DNA of 50,614 nucleotides, from assembly GCA_964511385.1 (NCBI GenBank), contig CAZEFE010000013.1:1-50614 (forward strand). Reading direction: 5' to 3'. A program made the position numbers and the translations under genes. Every line of letters starts with the position of its first letter. Within the stretch, counting starts at the first letter, position 1. The notes beneath the pieces were generated by a model that was not told the origin of the DNA, searched no databases, and worked only from the letters and a program-made list of their open reading frames with translations. The DNA comes from CAILHX01 sp964511385 (GTDB taxonomy: Bacteria; Pseudomonadota; Gammaproteobacteria; Burkholderiales; Methylophilaceae). Below are positions 25,732 to 33,268 of the stretch, one piece after another.

Positions 25732-26742
25732 ATGAAAACATTTTATCTGGGTTTGAGCTTCATCATTGCCGTCCTGGCACTGGCGAATCCGCTCAAGGTG
25801 AATGCCGCGGAAATCAATCTGCTCAACGTATCGTACGACCCGACGCGCGAGTTGTACCAGGATTACAACGCGGCCTTCGCCAAGTACTGGCAGGCCAAGA
25901 CCGGCGACAAGGTCACCATCAAGGCATCCCACGGCGGTTCCGGCAAACAGGCGCGCGCCATCGTTGACGGTCTGGAAGCCGACGTGGCCACCCTGGCGCT
26001 GGCTTACGACGTGGACCAACTCCACGAAAAAGCCAAGCTCATACCAAAAGATTGGCAGAAACGCCTGCAGCACAACAGTTCGCCCTATACCTCGACCATC
26101 GTGTTCCTGGTGCGCAAGGGCAACCCGAAAAAGATCAAGGACTGGGATGACATCGTCAAGCCCGGCATCAGCGTCATCACCCCCAACCCCAAGACCTCCG
26201 GCGGCGCCCGCTGGAATTACCTGGCGGCCTGGGCCTATGCGCTGAAGCACAACAACAACGATGAAGCCAAGGCCAAGGAATTCGTGGCCAAGCTGTACAA
26301 GAACGCCCCGGTGCTGGATACCGGCGCACGCGGCTCCACCACCACCTTCGTCGAGCGCGGCATTGGCGACGTACTGCTGGCCTGGGAAAACGAAGCCTAC
26401 CTGGCAGTGAAGGAACTGGGCCCGGAAAAGGTGGAAATTGTCGTGCCGTCGCTGTCGATCCTGGCCGAACCGCCCGTCACCGTGGTGGACAAGGTGGTGG
26501 ACAAGCACAAGACCCGTGCTGTCGCGGAAGCCTACCTGAACTACCTGTATAGCGAGGAAGGCCAGGAAATCGCAGCCAAGAACTACTACCGCCCAACGCT
26601 GGAATCGGTGGCGAAGAAGTACGAAAGCCAATTCCCGAAAATCAATCTGGTGAAGATCGACGACGTGTTCGGCGGTTGGACCAAGGCGCAGAAAACGCAC
26701 TTTGCCGATGGCGGTGTGTTTGACCAGATTTACGGCAAGTAA
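25732..26742 (+). CDS. sbp: periplasmic sulfate-binding protein
   Basis: This is the solute receptor for a sulfate/thiosulfate ABC importer. The 336 residues start with a signal peptide (LSFIIAVLALANPLKVNAA). Family blocks follow: NVSYDPTRELYQDYNAAFAK, SHGGSGKQARAIVDG, DVATLALAYDVD, TSGGARWNYLAAWAYA, and the C-terminal QEIAAKNYYRP. The matching permease and ATPase genes are not in this window, so the receptor either serves a transporter encoded elsewhere or is used alone under sulfate limitation. It follows the porin. Confidence 0.94.
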   Translation: MKTFYLGLSFIIAVLALANPLKVNAAEINLLNVSYDPTRELYQDYNAAFAKYWQAKTGDKVTIKASHGGSGKQARAIVDGLEADVATLALAYDVDQLHEKAKLIPKDWQKRLQHNSSPYTSTIVFLVRKGNPKKIKDWDDIVKPGISVITPNPKTSGGARWNYLAAWAYALKHNNNDEAKAKEFVAKLYKNAPVLDTGARGSTTTFVERGIGDVLLAWENEAYLAVKELGPEKVEIVVPSLSILAEPPVTVVDKVVDKHKTRAVAEAYLNYLYSEEGQEIAAKNYYRPTLESVAKKYESQFPKINLVKIDDVFGGWTKAQKTHFADGGVFDQIYGK

Positions 26743-26750
26743 GACAACGC

Positions 26751-26771
26751 GGGGGCAGCTTGCCTGCCCCC
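26751..26771 (+). terminator. GC-rich hairpin between sbp and DUF2325 gene
   Basis: GGGGGCA pairs with TGCCCCC around a 7-nt loop right after the sbp stop. Only GTTTC follows, so termination would be partial. Confidence 0.5.
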
Positions 26772-26793
26772 CCGTTTCAAGGAGCAAGAAGAA

Positions 26794-27153
26794 ATGACAA
26801 CCCTGGTAATTGGCGGTGACCACATCGACAAGATCCGCCGCGAACTCGACGAATACGGCCTGACCAAGGTCGAACACTGGCCGGGGCGCAAGCCGGCCGA
26901 TGCGCGGCGCGAGATTCCGGCGCGCACCCGGTTGGTGGTGATGGTAACCGACCAACTCAGCCACGCCATGCTCTACAACGCCACGATCAAGGCGACGCGC
27001 ATCGGGCTGCCGATCATCTACAGCCGCCGTTCCGCCTACGAACTGCGCGAAAAGCTGGAAGAACGATACGGCCAGAAACGCAAGAAACGCATGTTCAGCC
27101 AGTTCACCACCGGCTGGGTACAGGCGCTGGATTATCTCGCTATCTCATATTGA
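26794..27153 (+). CDS. DUF2325 domain-containing protein
   Basis: This 119-residue protein belongs to the DUF2325 family. It starts with a Rossmann-like strand and turn (TTLVIGGDHIDKIRRELD) and has HWPGRKPADARREIP, followed by a hydrophobic strand (TRLVVMVTDQLSH) and ATRIGLPIIYSRRS. The C-terminus is basic (ERYGQKRKKRMFSQ). The role is unknown. Its position between sbp and a molbindin gene suggests sensing or handling of an oxyanion, but that is only inference. A good GGAG site precedes the ATG. Confidence 0.8.
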   Translation: MTTLVIGGDHIDKIRRELDEYGLTKVEHWPGRKPADARREIPARTRLVVMVTDQLSHAMLYNATIKATRIGLPIIYSRRSAYELREKLEERYGQKRKKRMFSQFTTGWVQALDYLAISY

Positions 27154-27165
27154 AAAGGAATCATC

Positions 27166-27381
27166 ATGGCCATACAGGCAATCAACGTGCGCAACCAGTT
27201 CAAGGGGCGCATCAAGGAAATCATCACCGGCCCGGTAGTGTCGGAAGTCGATGTGGAAACCCCTTCCGGCATCGTCACTGCCGTCATCACCACACGCTCG
27301 GTCAAGGAACTCGGCCTGGCACCCGGCAGCGAAGTACTGGCGCTGGTGAAATCAACCGAAGTGGCGCTGGCCAAGCTCTAA
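27166..27381 (+). CDS. molbindin (single Mop/TOBE domain oxyanion-binding protein)
   Basis: Molbindins are small cytosolic proteins that oligomerise and bind molybdate, tungstate or similar oxyanions. The 71 residues are one Mop domain: NVRNQFKGRIKEIITGPVV, then VETPSGIVTAVITTRS and a C-terminal LGLAPGSEVLALVKSTEVAL. Nearly the same domain occurs at the C-terminus of SsuB (31942-32139) and in another gene at 44783. It sits 12 bp after the DUF2325 gene and before ssuE. In this setting it may sense sulfate or another oxyanion, but no direct evidence is visible. Confidence 0.92.
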   Translation: MAIQAINVRNQFKGRIKEIITGPVVSEVDVETPSGIVTAVITTRSVKELGLAPGSEVLALVKSTEVALAKL

Positions 27382-27405
27382 ACCGATCAGGCCAGAAAGA
27401 AAGTC

Positions 27406-27999
27406 ATGAATATTGTCACCATCGCCGGCAGCCCTTCCGCGCAATCACGTTCCACGCGGTTGCTGGCAGAAGCTGCCCGCTGGCTGAATGACGAAGGCAT
27501 TGCGCACCAGGCCATCACGGTGCGCGATCTGCCGGCGGAAGACCTGTTATACGCCAACTTCAATTCGCCAGCGCTGCAAACAGCAGCCAATCTGATCGAA
27601 GCTGCCTCCGGCGTGATCATTGCCACACCCGTCTACAAGGCAGCCTACTCCGGCGTTTTGAAGGCGTTCCTGGACATCCTTCCGCAGTACGGTTTTGCGG
27701 GGAAAGTGGTGCTGCCTATCGTCACCGGCGGCAGCAGCGCCCACATGCTGGCCATGGATTACGCACTCAAGCCGGTGCTGTCCTCGCTGGGGGCCCGTTT
27801 TGTGTTGAACGGCGTATTCGCGGCAGATAGCCAGGTGCGCATCCGCGAGGATGGCTCGCTGGATGTGGACAACGACATCGCCCTGCGCCTGGAAGACGGC
27901 CTGCAACGCTTCAGCGACAGCCTGGCCTGGGCCAAACACCTGGAGGTCGGCATCGCTGCCGCCCCGGCTTCGCGGGAATCAACGCCGGCACGATGTTGA
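27406..27999 (+). CDS. ssuE: NAD(P)H-dependent FMN reductase SsuE
   Basis: SsuE supplies reduced FMN to the alkanesulfonate monooxygenase SsuD. The 197-residue flavodoxin-like protein begins with NIVTIAGSPSAQSRSTRLL, the FMN phosphate loop. It contains IIATPVYKAAYSGVLKAFLD, the family signature with the conserved tyrosine, and LPIVTGGSSAHMLAMDYALK. The C-terminal end (APASRESTPARC) is a short non-conserved extension. It is first in the order ssuE-A-D-C-B. Confidence 0.95.
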   Translation: MNIVTIAGSPSAQSRSTRLLAEAARWLNDEGIAHQAITVRDLPAEDLLYANFNSPALQTAANLIEAASGVIIATPVYKAAYSGVLKAFLDILPQYGFAGKVVLPIVTGGSSAHMLAMDYALKPVLSSLGARFVLNGVFAADSQVRIREDGSLDVDNDIALRLEDGLQRFSDSLAWAKHLEVGIAAAPASRESTPARC

Positions 28000-28088
28000 T
28001 GCTGGTTCCCGCCTGATGGCCGGGGCCCATTTGCTCATCGCCAACAAAAGCGCATATCGCCCCAAATTATTTATCGAAAGGATTTACC

Positions 28089-29066
28089 ATGAAGTCTGTT
28101 ACCTCCCGTTTCCGCTGGCTTGGCGCATTGGCCGCAGCGGTTGCACTGAACGCAGCCACCCCTGCCTGGGCTGCCGACGCCAACGACAACGTGCTGCGCA
28201 TCGGTTACCAGAAATACGGCACGCTGATCCTGCTGAAGGCCACCGGCGCGCTGGAAAAGCGCCTCGCGCCACTGGGCGTCAAGGTGACCTGGTCTGAGTT
28301 CCCCGCCGGCCCGCAACTGCTGGAAGGCCTGAACGTCGGCAGCATCGACTTCGGCACCACCGGCGAAACCCCGCCCGTGTTCGCACAAGCCGCCGGCGCC
28401 AACCTGAACTATATCGGCTACGAGCCTCCAGCACCCACGGCGGAAGCGATTGTTGTGCCCAAGGGCTCCACCATCAAATCCGTGGCTGACCTGAAGGGCA
28501 AGAACATTGCTCTCAACAAGGGCTCCAACGTCCACTACCTGCTGGTCAGGGCGCTGGAAAAAGCCGGCCTGAAGTATTCGGACATCAAGGTTTCCTACCT
28601 CAAACCTGCCGATGCGCGTGCCGCATTCGAGCGCGGCAGCGTGGATGCCTGGGTAATCTGGGAGCCGTTCCTGTCCGCAGCCGAAGTACAAATCGGCGCG
28701 CGTGTCCTGGCTGATGGCAAAGGCGTCGTTGACAACCACCAGTTCTACCTGAGCGAAAAGACCTACGGCAACCGCCACCCTGAAGTGATTGCCGCCGTGT
28801 TCGACGAAATCAAGAAGGTGGACGAGTGGGTCCAGAAATCCCCGCACGACGCGGCTGTAGCACTGGCACCGCTGGCCGGCCTGGACGTAGCCACCACCGA
28901 GCGTGCACTCACCCGCGAAGGTCATGGCGTGAACTATCTGAACGACGATGTGGTAGCGGCACAGCAGCGCATCGCCGACACCTTCACCGAACTGAACCTG
29001 ATCCCGAAGAAACTGGACGTCAAGTCAGTAGTGTGGACACCAAAAACCACTAGCGCAAAGAAGTAA
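28089..29066 (+). CDS. ssuA: aliphatic sulfonate ABC transporter substrate-binding protein
   Basis: This periplasmic receptor delivers alkanesulfonates to the SsuBC importer. The 325 residues begin with a signal peptide ending ATPAWA. The SsuA/NrtA/TauA fold shows the usual motifs: LRIGYQKYGTLILLKATGAL, WSEFPAGPQLLEGLNVGSID, FGTTGETPPVFAQAAGA, KGKNIALNKGSNVHYLLVRA and GSVDAWVIWEPFLSAAE. A good ribosome site (GAAAGGA) precedes the ATG. It follows ssuE by 89 bp. Confidence 0.95.
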   Translation: MKSVTSRFRWLGALAAAVALNAATPAWAADANDNVLRIGYQKYGTLILLKATGALEKRLAPLGVKVTWSEFPAGPQLLEGLNVGSIDFGTTGETPPVFAQAAGANLNYIGYEPPAPTAEAIVVPKGSTIKSVADLKGKNIALNKGSNVHYLLVRALEKAGLKYSDIKVSYLKPADARAAFERGSVDAWVIWEPFLSAAEVQIGARVLADGKGVVDNHQFYLSEKTYGNRHPEVIAAVFDEIKKVDEWVQKSPHDAAVALAPLAGLDVATTERALTREGHGVNYLNDDVVAAQQRIADTFTELNLIPKKLDVKSVVWTPKTTSAKK

Positions 29067-29081
29067 ACATCTGCGCAAGGC

Positions 29082-29109
29082 GAAAGGGGCTGGGCTTCCG
29101 GCCCCTTTC
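29082..29109 (+). terminator. hairpin after ssuA
   Basis: GAAAGGGGC pairs with GCCCCTTTC, 15 bp after the ssuA stop, with few T after it. It probably protects ssuA mRNA and lowers downstream expression, as is common after binding-protein genes. Confidence 0.6.
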
Positions 29110-29117
29110 TAACCTGA

Positions 29118-29154
29118 ATGTTTAAGCGACTTGATTCCAAGGTTGCTTAAACAT
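29118..29154. repeat. 37-bp inverted repeat between ssuA and ssuD
   Basis: ATGTTTAAGC and GCTTAAACAT flank an inner CTTG/CAAG pair, giving a second long hairpin just after the ssuA one. It is A/T-rich with no T run. It may be a processing hairpin, an operator or a remnant of a small element. Confidence 0.5.
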
Positions 29155-29212
29155 CCGGGCTAGCCGCTTACCTGGCTCAACGATAACCAACCGCAACAAC
29201 GGAGGACACATT

Positions 29213-30361
29213 ATGAACATTTTCTGGTTTCTGCCCACGCACGGCGACGGTCACTACCTTGCCACCCAGAAAGGCGCGCGCGCCGTCAACCATGCTTACC
29301 TGAAGCAGATTGCCCAAGCCGCTGACGAACTGGGCTACGGCGGCGTGCTGGTACCTACCGGACGCTCCTGCGAGGACGCATGGATCGTGGCCTCCACATT
29401 AGCACCCGTCACTACCAACCTGAAATTCCTGGTGGCCCTGCGCCCCGGTATCGTCTCCCCCACCACCGGCGCACGCATGGCGGCAACCTTCGACCGCCTG
29501 TCCGGCGGACGACTGCTGATCAACGTGGTCACTGGCGGCGACCCCAGCGAACTGGCCGCCGACGGCATCTTTCTCGATCACGACGAGCGTTATGTCGCCG
29601 CCGATGAATTCCTCACCGTCTGGCGCGACCTGCTGGCCGGCAAGACCGTTGATTTCGAGGGCAAGCACATCAAGGTCAAGGGAGCCCGCCAGGTATTCCC
29701 GTCCATCCAGCAACCGCATCCGCCGCTGTACTTCGGCGGTTCATCCAACGCCGCCCATGACCTGGCCGCCAAGCAGGTTGATCATTACCTGTCCTGGGGC
29801 GAACCAGTCGCTGCGGTCAAGGAGAAAATCGATGACGTGCGCAAGCGTGCCGAAGCACAAGGACGCACTGTCAAATTCGGCCTGCGCATCCATATCATCG
29901 TGCGCGAAACCGCCGAGGAAGCATGGTCTGCCGCGGACGACCTGATCCGCTACGTGGACGATGCCACCATCGAAGCTGCCAACAAATCCTTCGCCCATTT
30001 CGATTCCGAAGGCCAGGCACGCATGCGCCGGCTGCACAACGGCAAGCGCGAAAACCTGGAAATCGCCCCCAACCTGTGGGCCGGCGTTGGCCTGGTGCGC
30101 GGCGGTGCCGGTACGGCACTGGTTGGCAGCCCGCAGGAAGTGGCCGACCGCCTGCTGGAATATCGCGACATCGGCATCGAAACCTTCGTGCTGTCCGGCT
30201 ACCCGCACCTGGAAGAAGCCTACCGCGTGGCGGAACTGCTGTTCCCGCTGCTGCCGGTTGCCCAGCACAAGCCGGTGGGTGCCGCGCACGTCAGCCCGTT
30301 CGGCGAACTGGTCGCCAACGAGCATCTGCCGCAGGAACTGCCCAAGGTTTCGCAGAGCTAA
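29213..30361 (+). CDS. ssuD: FMNH2-dependent alkanesulfonate monooxygenase
   Basis: SsuD cleaves alkanesulfonates to the aldehyde and sulfite using FMNH2 and oxygen. The 382 residues form a luciferase-like TIM barrel. Conserved parts are MNIFWFLPTHGDGHYL, the active-site cysteine C53 in PTGRSCEDAWIVA, RLLINVVTGGDP, YFGGSSNAAHDLAA with DHYLSWGEP, and the flexible-loop region GLVRGGAGTALVGSP. A GGAGG site lies 9 nt before the ATG. ssuC follows after 10 bp. Confidence 0.97.
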   Translation: MNIFWFLPTHGDGHYLATQKGARAVNHAYLKQIAQAADELGYGGVLVPTGRSCEDAWIVASTLAPVTTNLKFLVALRPGIVSPTTGARMAATFDRLSGGRLLINVVTGGDPSELAADGIFLDHDERYVAADEFLTVWRDLLAGKTVDFEGKHIKVKGARQVFPSIQQPHPPLYFGGSSNAAHDLAAKQVDHYLSWGEPVAAVKEKIDDVRKRAEAQGRTVKFGLRIHIIVRETAEEAWSAADDLIRYVDDATIEAANKSFAHFDSEGQARMRRLHNGKRENLEIAPNLWAGVGLVRGGAGTALVGSPQEVADRLLEYRDIGIETFVLSGYPHLEEAYRVAELLFPLLPVAQHKPVGAAHVSPFGELVANEHLPQELPKVSQS

Positions 30362-30371
30362 GGAGAGCAAC

Positions 30372-31154
30372 GTGGCAATCAAGACCCTGAAATTTGATCA
30401 GCAGAAACTGCTTCCCTGGCTGCTGCCCATCGTCATCCTCGTCGTCTGGCAGACGCTGGCACAGATCGGGTGGATCACCTCCCGCACCATGCCGGCACCG
30501 CTGGATGTGGTCAAGGCGGGAATCAGCGTGGCAACTTCCGGCGAACTGTGGCATCACCTGCTGGTCAGTACGCGCCGTGCGCTGACGGGTCTTGCCATCG
30601 GCGGCAGCATCGGCTTTTCGCTGGGTCTGATTACGGGGTTATCCCGCACCGCAGAGAGCCTGCTCGATTCCACCATCCAGATGATCCGCAATGTCCCGTT
30701 GCTGGCCATTATCCCGCTGGTGATCCTGTGGTTCGGCATCGATGAAGGCGGCAAGATTTTCCTGGTCTCGCTGTCGGTATTTTTCCCGCTCTACATCAAC
30801 ACCTATCACGGCCTGCGTTCGGTGGACAAGGGCCTGATCGAAATGGGCGGGGTCTACGGCCTGTCGCGCTGGGGCCTGTTCCGCCAGGTCATCCTGCCCG
30901 GCGCGCTGCCCTCCATCCTGGTGGGCCTGCGCCTGTCGCTGGGCTATATGTGGCTGTTCCTGGTGGTGGCGGAAACCATCGCCTCCAGCGAAGGCATCGG
31001 CTACATGACGATGAACGCCCGCGAATTCCTGCAAACCGACGTCGTGGTGCTGGGCATCACCATTTATGCCCTGCTGGGTATCGTGTCCGACCAACTGGCC
31101 AACCAGTTGGAGCGGCGCTGGCTCAAGTGGCATGCGGGCTATCACAAGGCATAA
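30372..31154 (+). CDS. ssuC: aliphatic sulfonate ABC transporter permease
   Basis: This is the inner-membrane channel of the sulfonate importer. I chose the GTG at 30372 with AGGAG 6 nt upstream. The 260 residues have six membrane spans and the EAA-type coupling loop (GGVYGLSRWGLFRQVILPGA). The family motif RNVPLLAIIPLVILWFGIDE is complete. Longer frames that run upstream through ssuD are not real. It lies between ssuD and ssuB. Confidence 0.95.
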   Translation: MAIKTLKFDQQKLLPWLLPIVILVVWQTLAQIGWITSRTMPAPLDVVKAGISVATSGELWHHLLVSTRRALTGLAIGGSIGFSLGLITGLSRTAESLLDSTIQMIRNVPLLAIIPLVILWFGIDEGGKIFLVSLSVFFPLYINTYHGLRSVDKGLIEMGGVYGLSRWGLFRQVILPGALPSILVGLRLSLGYMWLFLVVAETIASSEGIGYMTMNAREFLQTDVVVLGITIYALLGIVSDQLANQLERRWLKWHAGYHKA

Positions 31155-31167
31155 CCTGGAGATCACC

Positions 31168-32142
31168 ATGAGCACCAATCCGACCAAAATCAACACCCTC
31201 GATAGCGTCAGCACGAAGCGCCACGGTGTGGCCGTACATGCTGCCAACATCAACAAGCAGTTCGGCGACCGCCATGTGCTGCGCGATCTGGACCTGTCCA
31301 TCCAGTCGGGCGAGTTCGTCGCCATCGTCGGTCACAGCGGTTGCGGCAAAAGTACCCTGCTGCGGCTGCTGGCAGGTCTTGACCAAGCCACCAGCGGCTT
31401 TCTCGACCTCGATGGCAAGCACCTGCAAGGCATCAACCCCGACATCCGCATCATGTTCCAGGATTCGCGCCTGTTGCCGTGGCGCACCGTCATCGAAAAC
31501 GTCGGCCTCGGCCTGGAAGGCAATTGGCGCGAAGCCGCTGCGCAAGCACTGAGCCAGGTCGGCCTGGCCGACCGCGCCAACGAATGGCCTGCCGCACTGT
31601 CTGGCGGGCAACGCCAGCGCGTGGCCCTGGCCCGGGCACTGGTGCACGAACCGCGCCTGCTGCTGCTGGACGAGCCGCTGGGCGCGCTGGACGCCCTCAC
31701 CCGCATCGAAATGCAGCGCCTGATCGAGCGCTTGTGGCTGGACAAAGGCTTCACCGCGCTGCTGGTGACGCACGACGTGCCCGAAGCCATCGCGCTCGCC
31801 GACCGGGTAGTGCTGATCGAGCACGGCGCCATCAAGCTGGACCTGAAAGTTGACCTGCCGCGCCGGCGTGAACGCGGCACCCCGGAATTTGCCGCGCTGG
31901 AAGGCCAGGTCCTAGCCAGGGTGATGGGCATCGAGGAAGTGGTATCGCGCAACCAATTCAAGGGCCACATCTCCGCCATCATCACCGGCGACCCGGTGTT
32001 ATCCGAGATTCAGGTTGAGACCGTCCACGGCACTGTCACCGCCACCGTATCTGCCCGTACCGTGGAGGAATACGGCTTTGAAGTCGGCTCCGAAGTGCTG
32101 GCGGTAGTGAAAGCCAACGAAATTGCGCTGGCTACCGTGTAA
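31168..32142 (+). CDS. ssuB: aliphatic sulfonate ABC ATPase with fused C-terminal Mop domain
   Basis: This is the ATPase of the sulfonate importer. The start at 31168 has CTGGAG upstream. Walker A is GHSGCGKST (55-63), the signature is LSGGQRQR (143-150) and Walker B is LLLLDEP (163-169). At 324 residues it is about 60-80 longer than an ordinary SsuB. The extra C-terminal part (about 259-323, SRNQFKGHISAIITGDPV onward) is a molbindin/Mop domain, closely similar to the free-standing molbindins at 27166 and 44783. Such domains in ModC-type ATPases give feedback inhibition by the transported oxyanion. A like role here is inference. Confidence 0.95.
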   Translation: MSTNPTKINTLDSVSTKRHGVAVHAANINKQFGDRHVLRDLDLSIQSGEFVAIVGHSGCGKSTLLRLLAGLDQATSGFLDLDGKHLQGINPDIRIMFQDSRLLPWRTVIENVGLGLEGNWREAAAQALSQVGLADRANEWPAALSGGQRQRVALARALVHEPRLLLLDEPLGALDALTRIEMQRLIERLWLDKGFTALLVTHDVPEAIALADRVVLIEHGAIKLDLKVDLPRRRERGTPEFAALEGQVLARVMGIEEVVSRNQFKGHISAIITGDPVLSEIQVETVHGTVTATVSARTVEEYGFEVGSEVLAVVKANEIALATV

Positions 32143-32194
32143 ACAAGAAGCAGCGCATTGCGCCACCCAACAACAATACCAACAGGACATATTC

Positions 32195-32260
32195 ATGATG
32201 AACAAGAACAACGCTCACAAACCATGCTGTAGACCGTTCAAGGCTACGCACTGTTGTTGA
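32195..32260 (+). CDS. 21-residue cysteine-rich leader peptide
   Basis: A short frame MMNKNNAHKPCCRPFKATHC plus one more Cys lies between ssuB and the second sulfonate-binding protein. It has an AGGA site 8 nt upstream. Four of 21 residues are cysteine, in two adjacent pairs, and the second pair sits directly before the stop codon. A stem pairing GTTCAA (32236-32241) with TTGAAC (32257-32262) brackets the second Cys pair. This layout is what one expects of an attenuator that reads cysteine supply and controls the downstream sulfonate importer. The mechanism is inferred. The frame itself is plain in the sequence. Confidence 0.6.
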   Translation: MMNKNNAHKPCCRPFKATHCC

Positions 32261-32286
32261 ACTCCATTAATCAAGGAAACTTCTTC

Positions 32287-33255
32287 ATGAATAAATTCGT
32301 TCTCTCCATCCTGGCGCTTGGCGCCGCATGGTTCTCCGGTTCTGCCGTTGCGGCCGAACCGCTCAAGGAAATCCGCGTTGACTACGCCTATTACTCGCCC
32401 AGCAGCCTGGTATTGAAGCGCTTTGGCTGGCTGGAAGAGGAATTGAAACCTTCCGGCGTGCAGGTGAAATGGGTGCTGAGCGCCGGCAGCAACCGCGCGC
32501 TGGAATACCTGAACGGCGGCAGCGTGGATTTCGGCAGCACCGCCGGCCTGGCCGCCCTGCTGTCCAAGGCCAATGGCAACCCGATCAAGGCGGTGTACGT
32601 GTATTCCCGCCCGGAGTGGACCGCACTGGCGGTCGGCAAGGACTCCGCCATCAAGAGCGTGCAAGACCTGAAAGGCAAGAAAATCGCCGCCACCAAGGGC
32701 ACCGACCCTTACCTGTTCCTGCTGCGCAGCCTGCATAAATTCGGCTTGAAAAAGTCCGACGTGGAAATCGTGCACCTGCAGCATGCCGATGGCCGTGCCG
32801 CGCTGGAACAAGGCCGCGTGGACGCTTGGGCCGGGTTGGACCCACACCTCGCCAGCAGCCAGTTGCAAGCCGGTTCCAAGCTGATCTACCGCAACGTGGC
32901 ATTCAACACCTACGGCTTCCTTAACGTCAACGAAACCTTTGCCAAGCAGCATCCGGAGCAGGTGCGCACGGTGATCAAGGCCTATGAAAAGGCGCGCAAA
33001 TGGATCATCGAGCATCCGGAAGAGGCGGCCAAAATCCAGTCTGAAGAAGCCAAGATCACGCTCGACGTAGCCAAGCTGCAACTCGGCGAACGCACCGACT
33101 TCTCCAACCCGCGCATCGGCAAAGAGCATGCGGACGCCCTGCGCGAAGCCGCACCGATCCTGCTGGATGAAGCGCTGGTCAAGCCGGATACCGACCTGAA
33201 CAAGGTCATCAACGACCTGATTGACCCCAGCTTCGTGCAAACGGTCATCAAATAA
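32287..33255 (+). CDS. sulfonate/NitT-TauT type ABC substrate-binding protein (second)
   Basis: This is a second periplasmic receptor of the SsuA family. The 322 residues start with a signal peptide (LSILALGAAWFSGSAVAA). Motifs are VDYAYYSPSSLVLKRFGWLE, SAGSNRALEYLNGGSVDFGS, GKKIAATKGTDPYLFLLRSL and GRVDAWAGLDPHLASSQ. The ATG at 32287 has AAGGAAA upstream. It starts the second transporter set and follows the cysteine-rich leader. Clear divergence from ssuA suggests a different sulfonate or sulfate ester. The substrate is not known. Confidence 0.93.
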   Translation: MNKFVLSILALGAAWFSGSAVAAEPLKEIRVDYAYYSPSSLVLKRFGWLEEELKPSGVQVKWVLSAGSNRALEYLNGGSVDFGSTAGLAALLSKANGNPIKAVYVYSRPEWTALAVGKDSAIKSVQDLKGKKIAATKGTDPYLFLLRSLHKFGLKKSDVEIVHLQHADGRAALEQGRVDAWAGLDPHLASSQLQAGSKLIYRNVAFNTYGFLNVNETFAKQHPEQVRTVIKAYEKARKWIIEHPEEAAKIQSEEAKITLDVAKLQLGERTDFSNPRIGKEHADALREAAPILLDEALVKPDTDLNKVINDLIDPSFVQTVIK

Positions 33256-33268
33256 CCAGTAGCCGACC

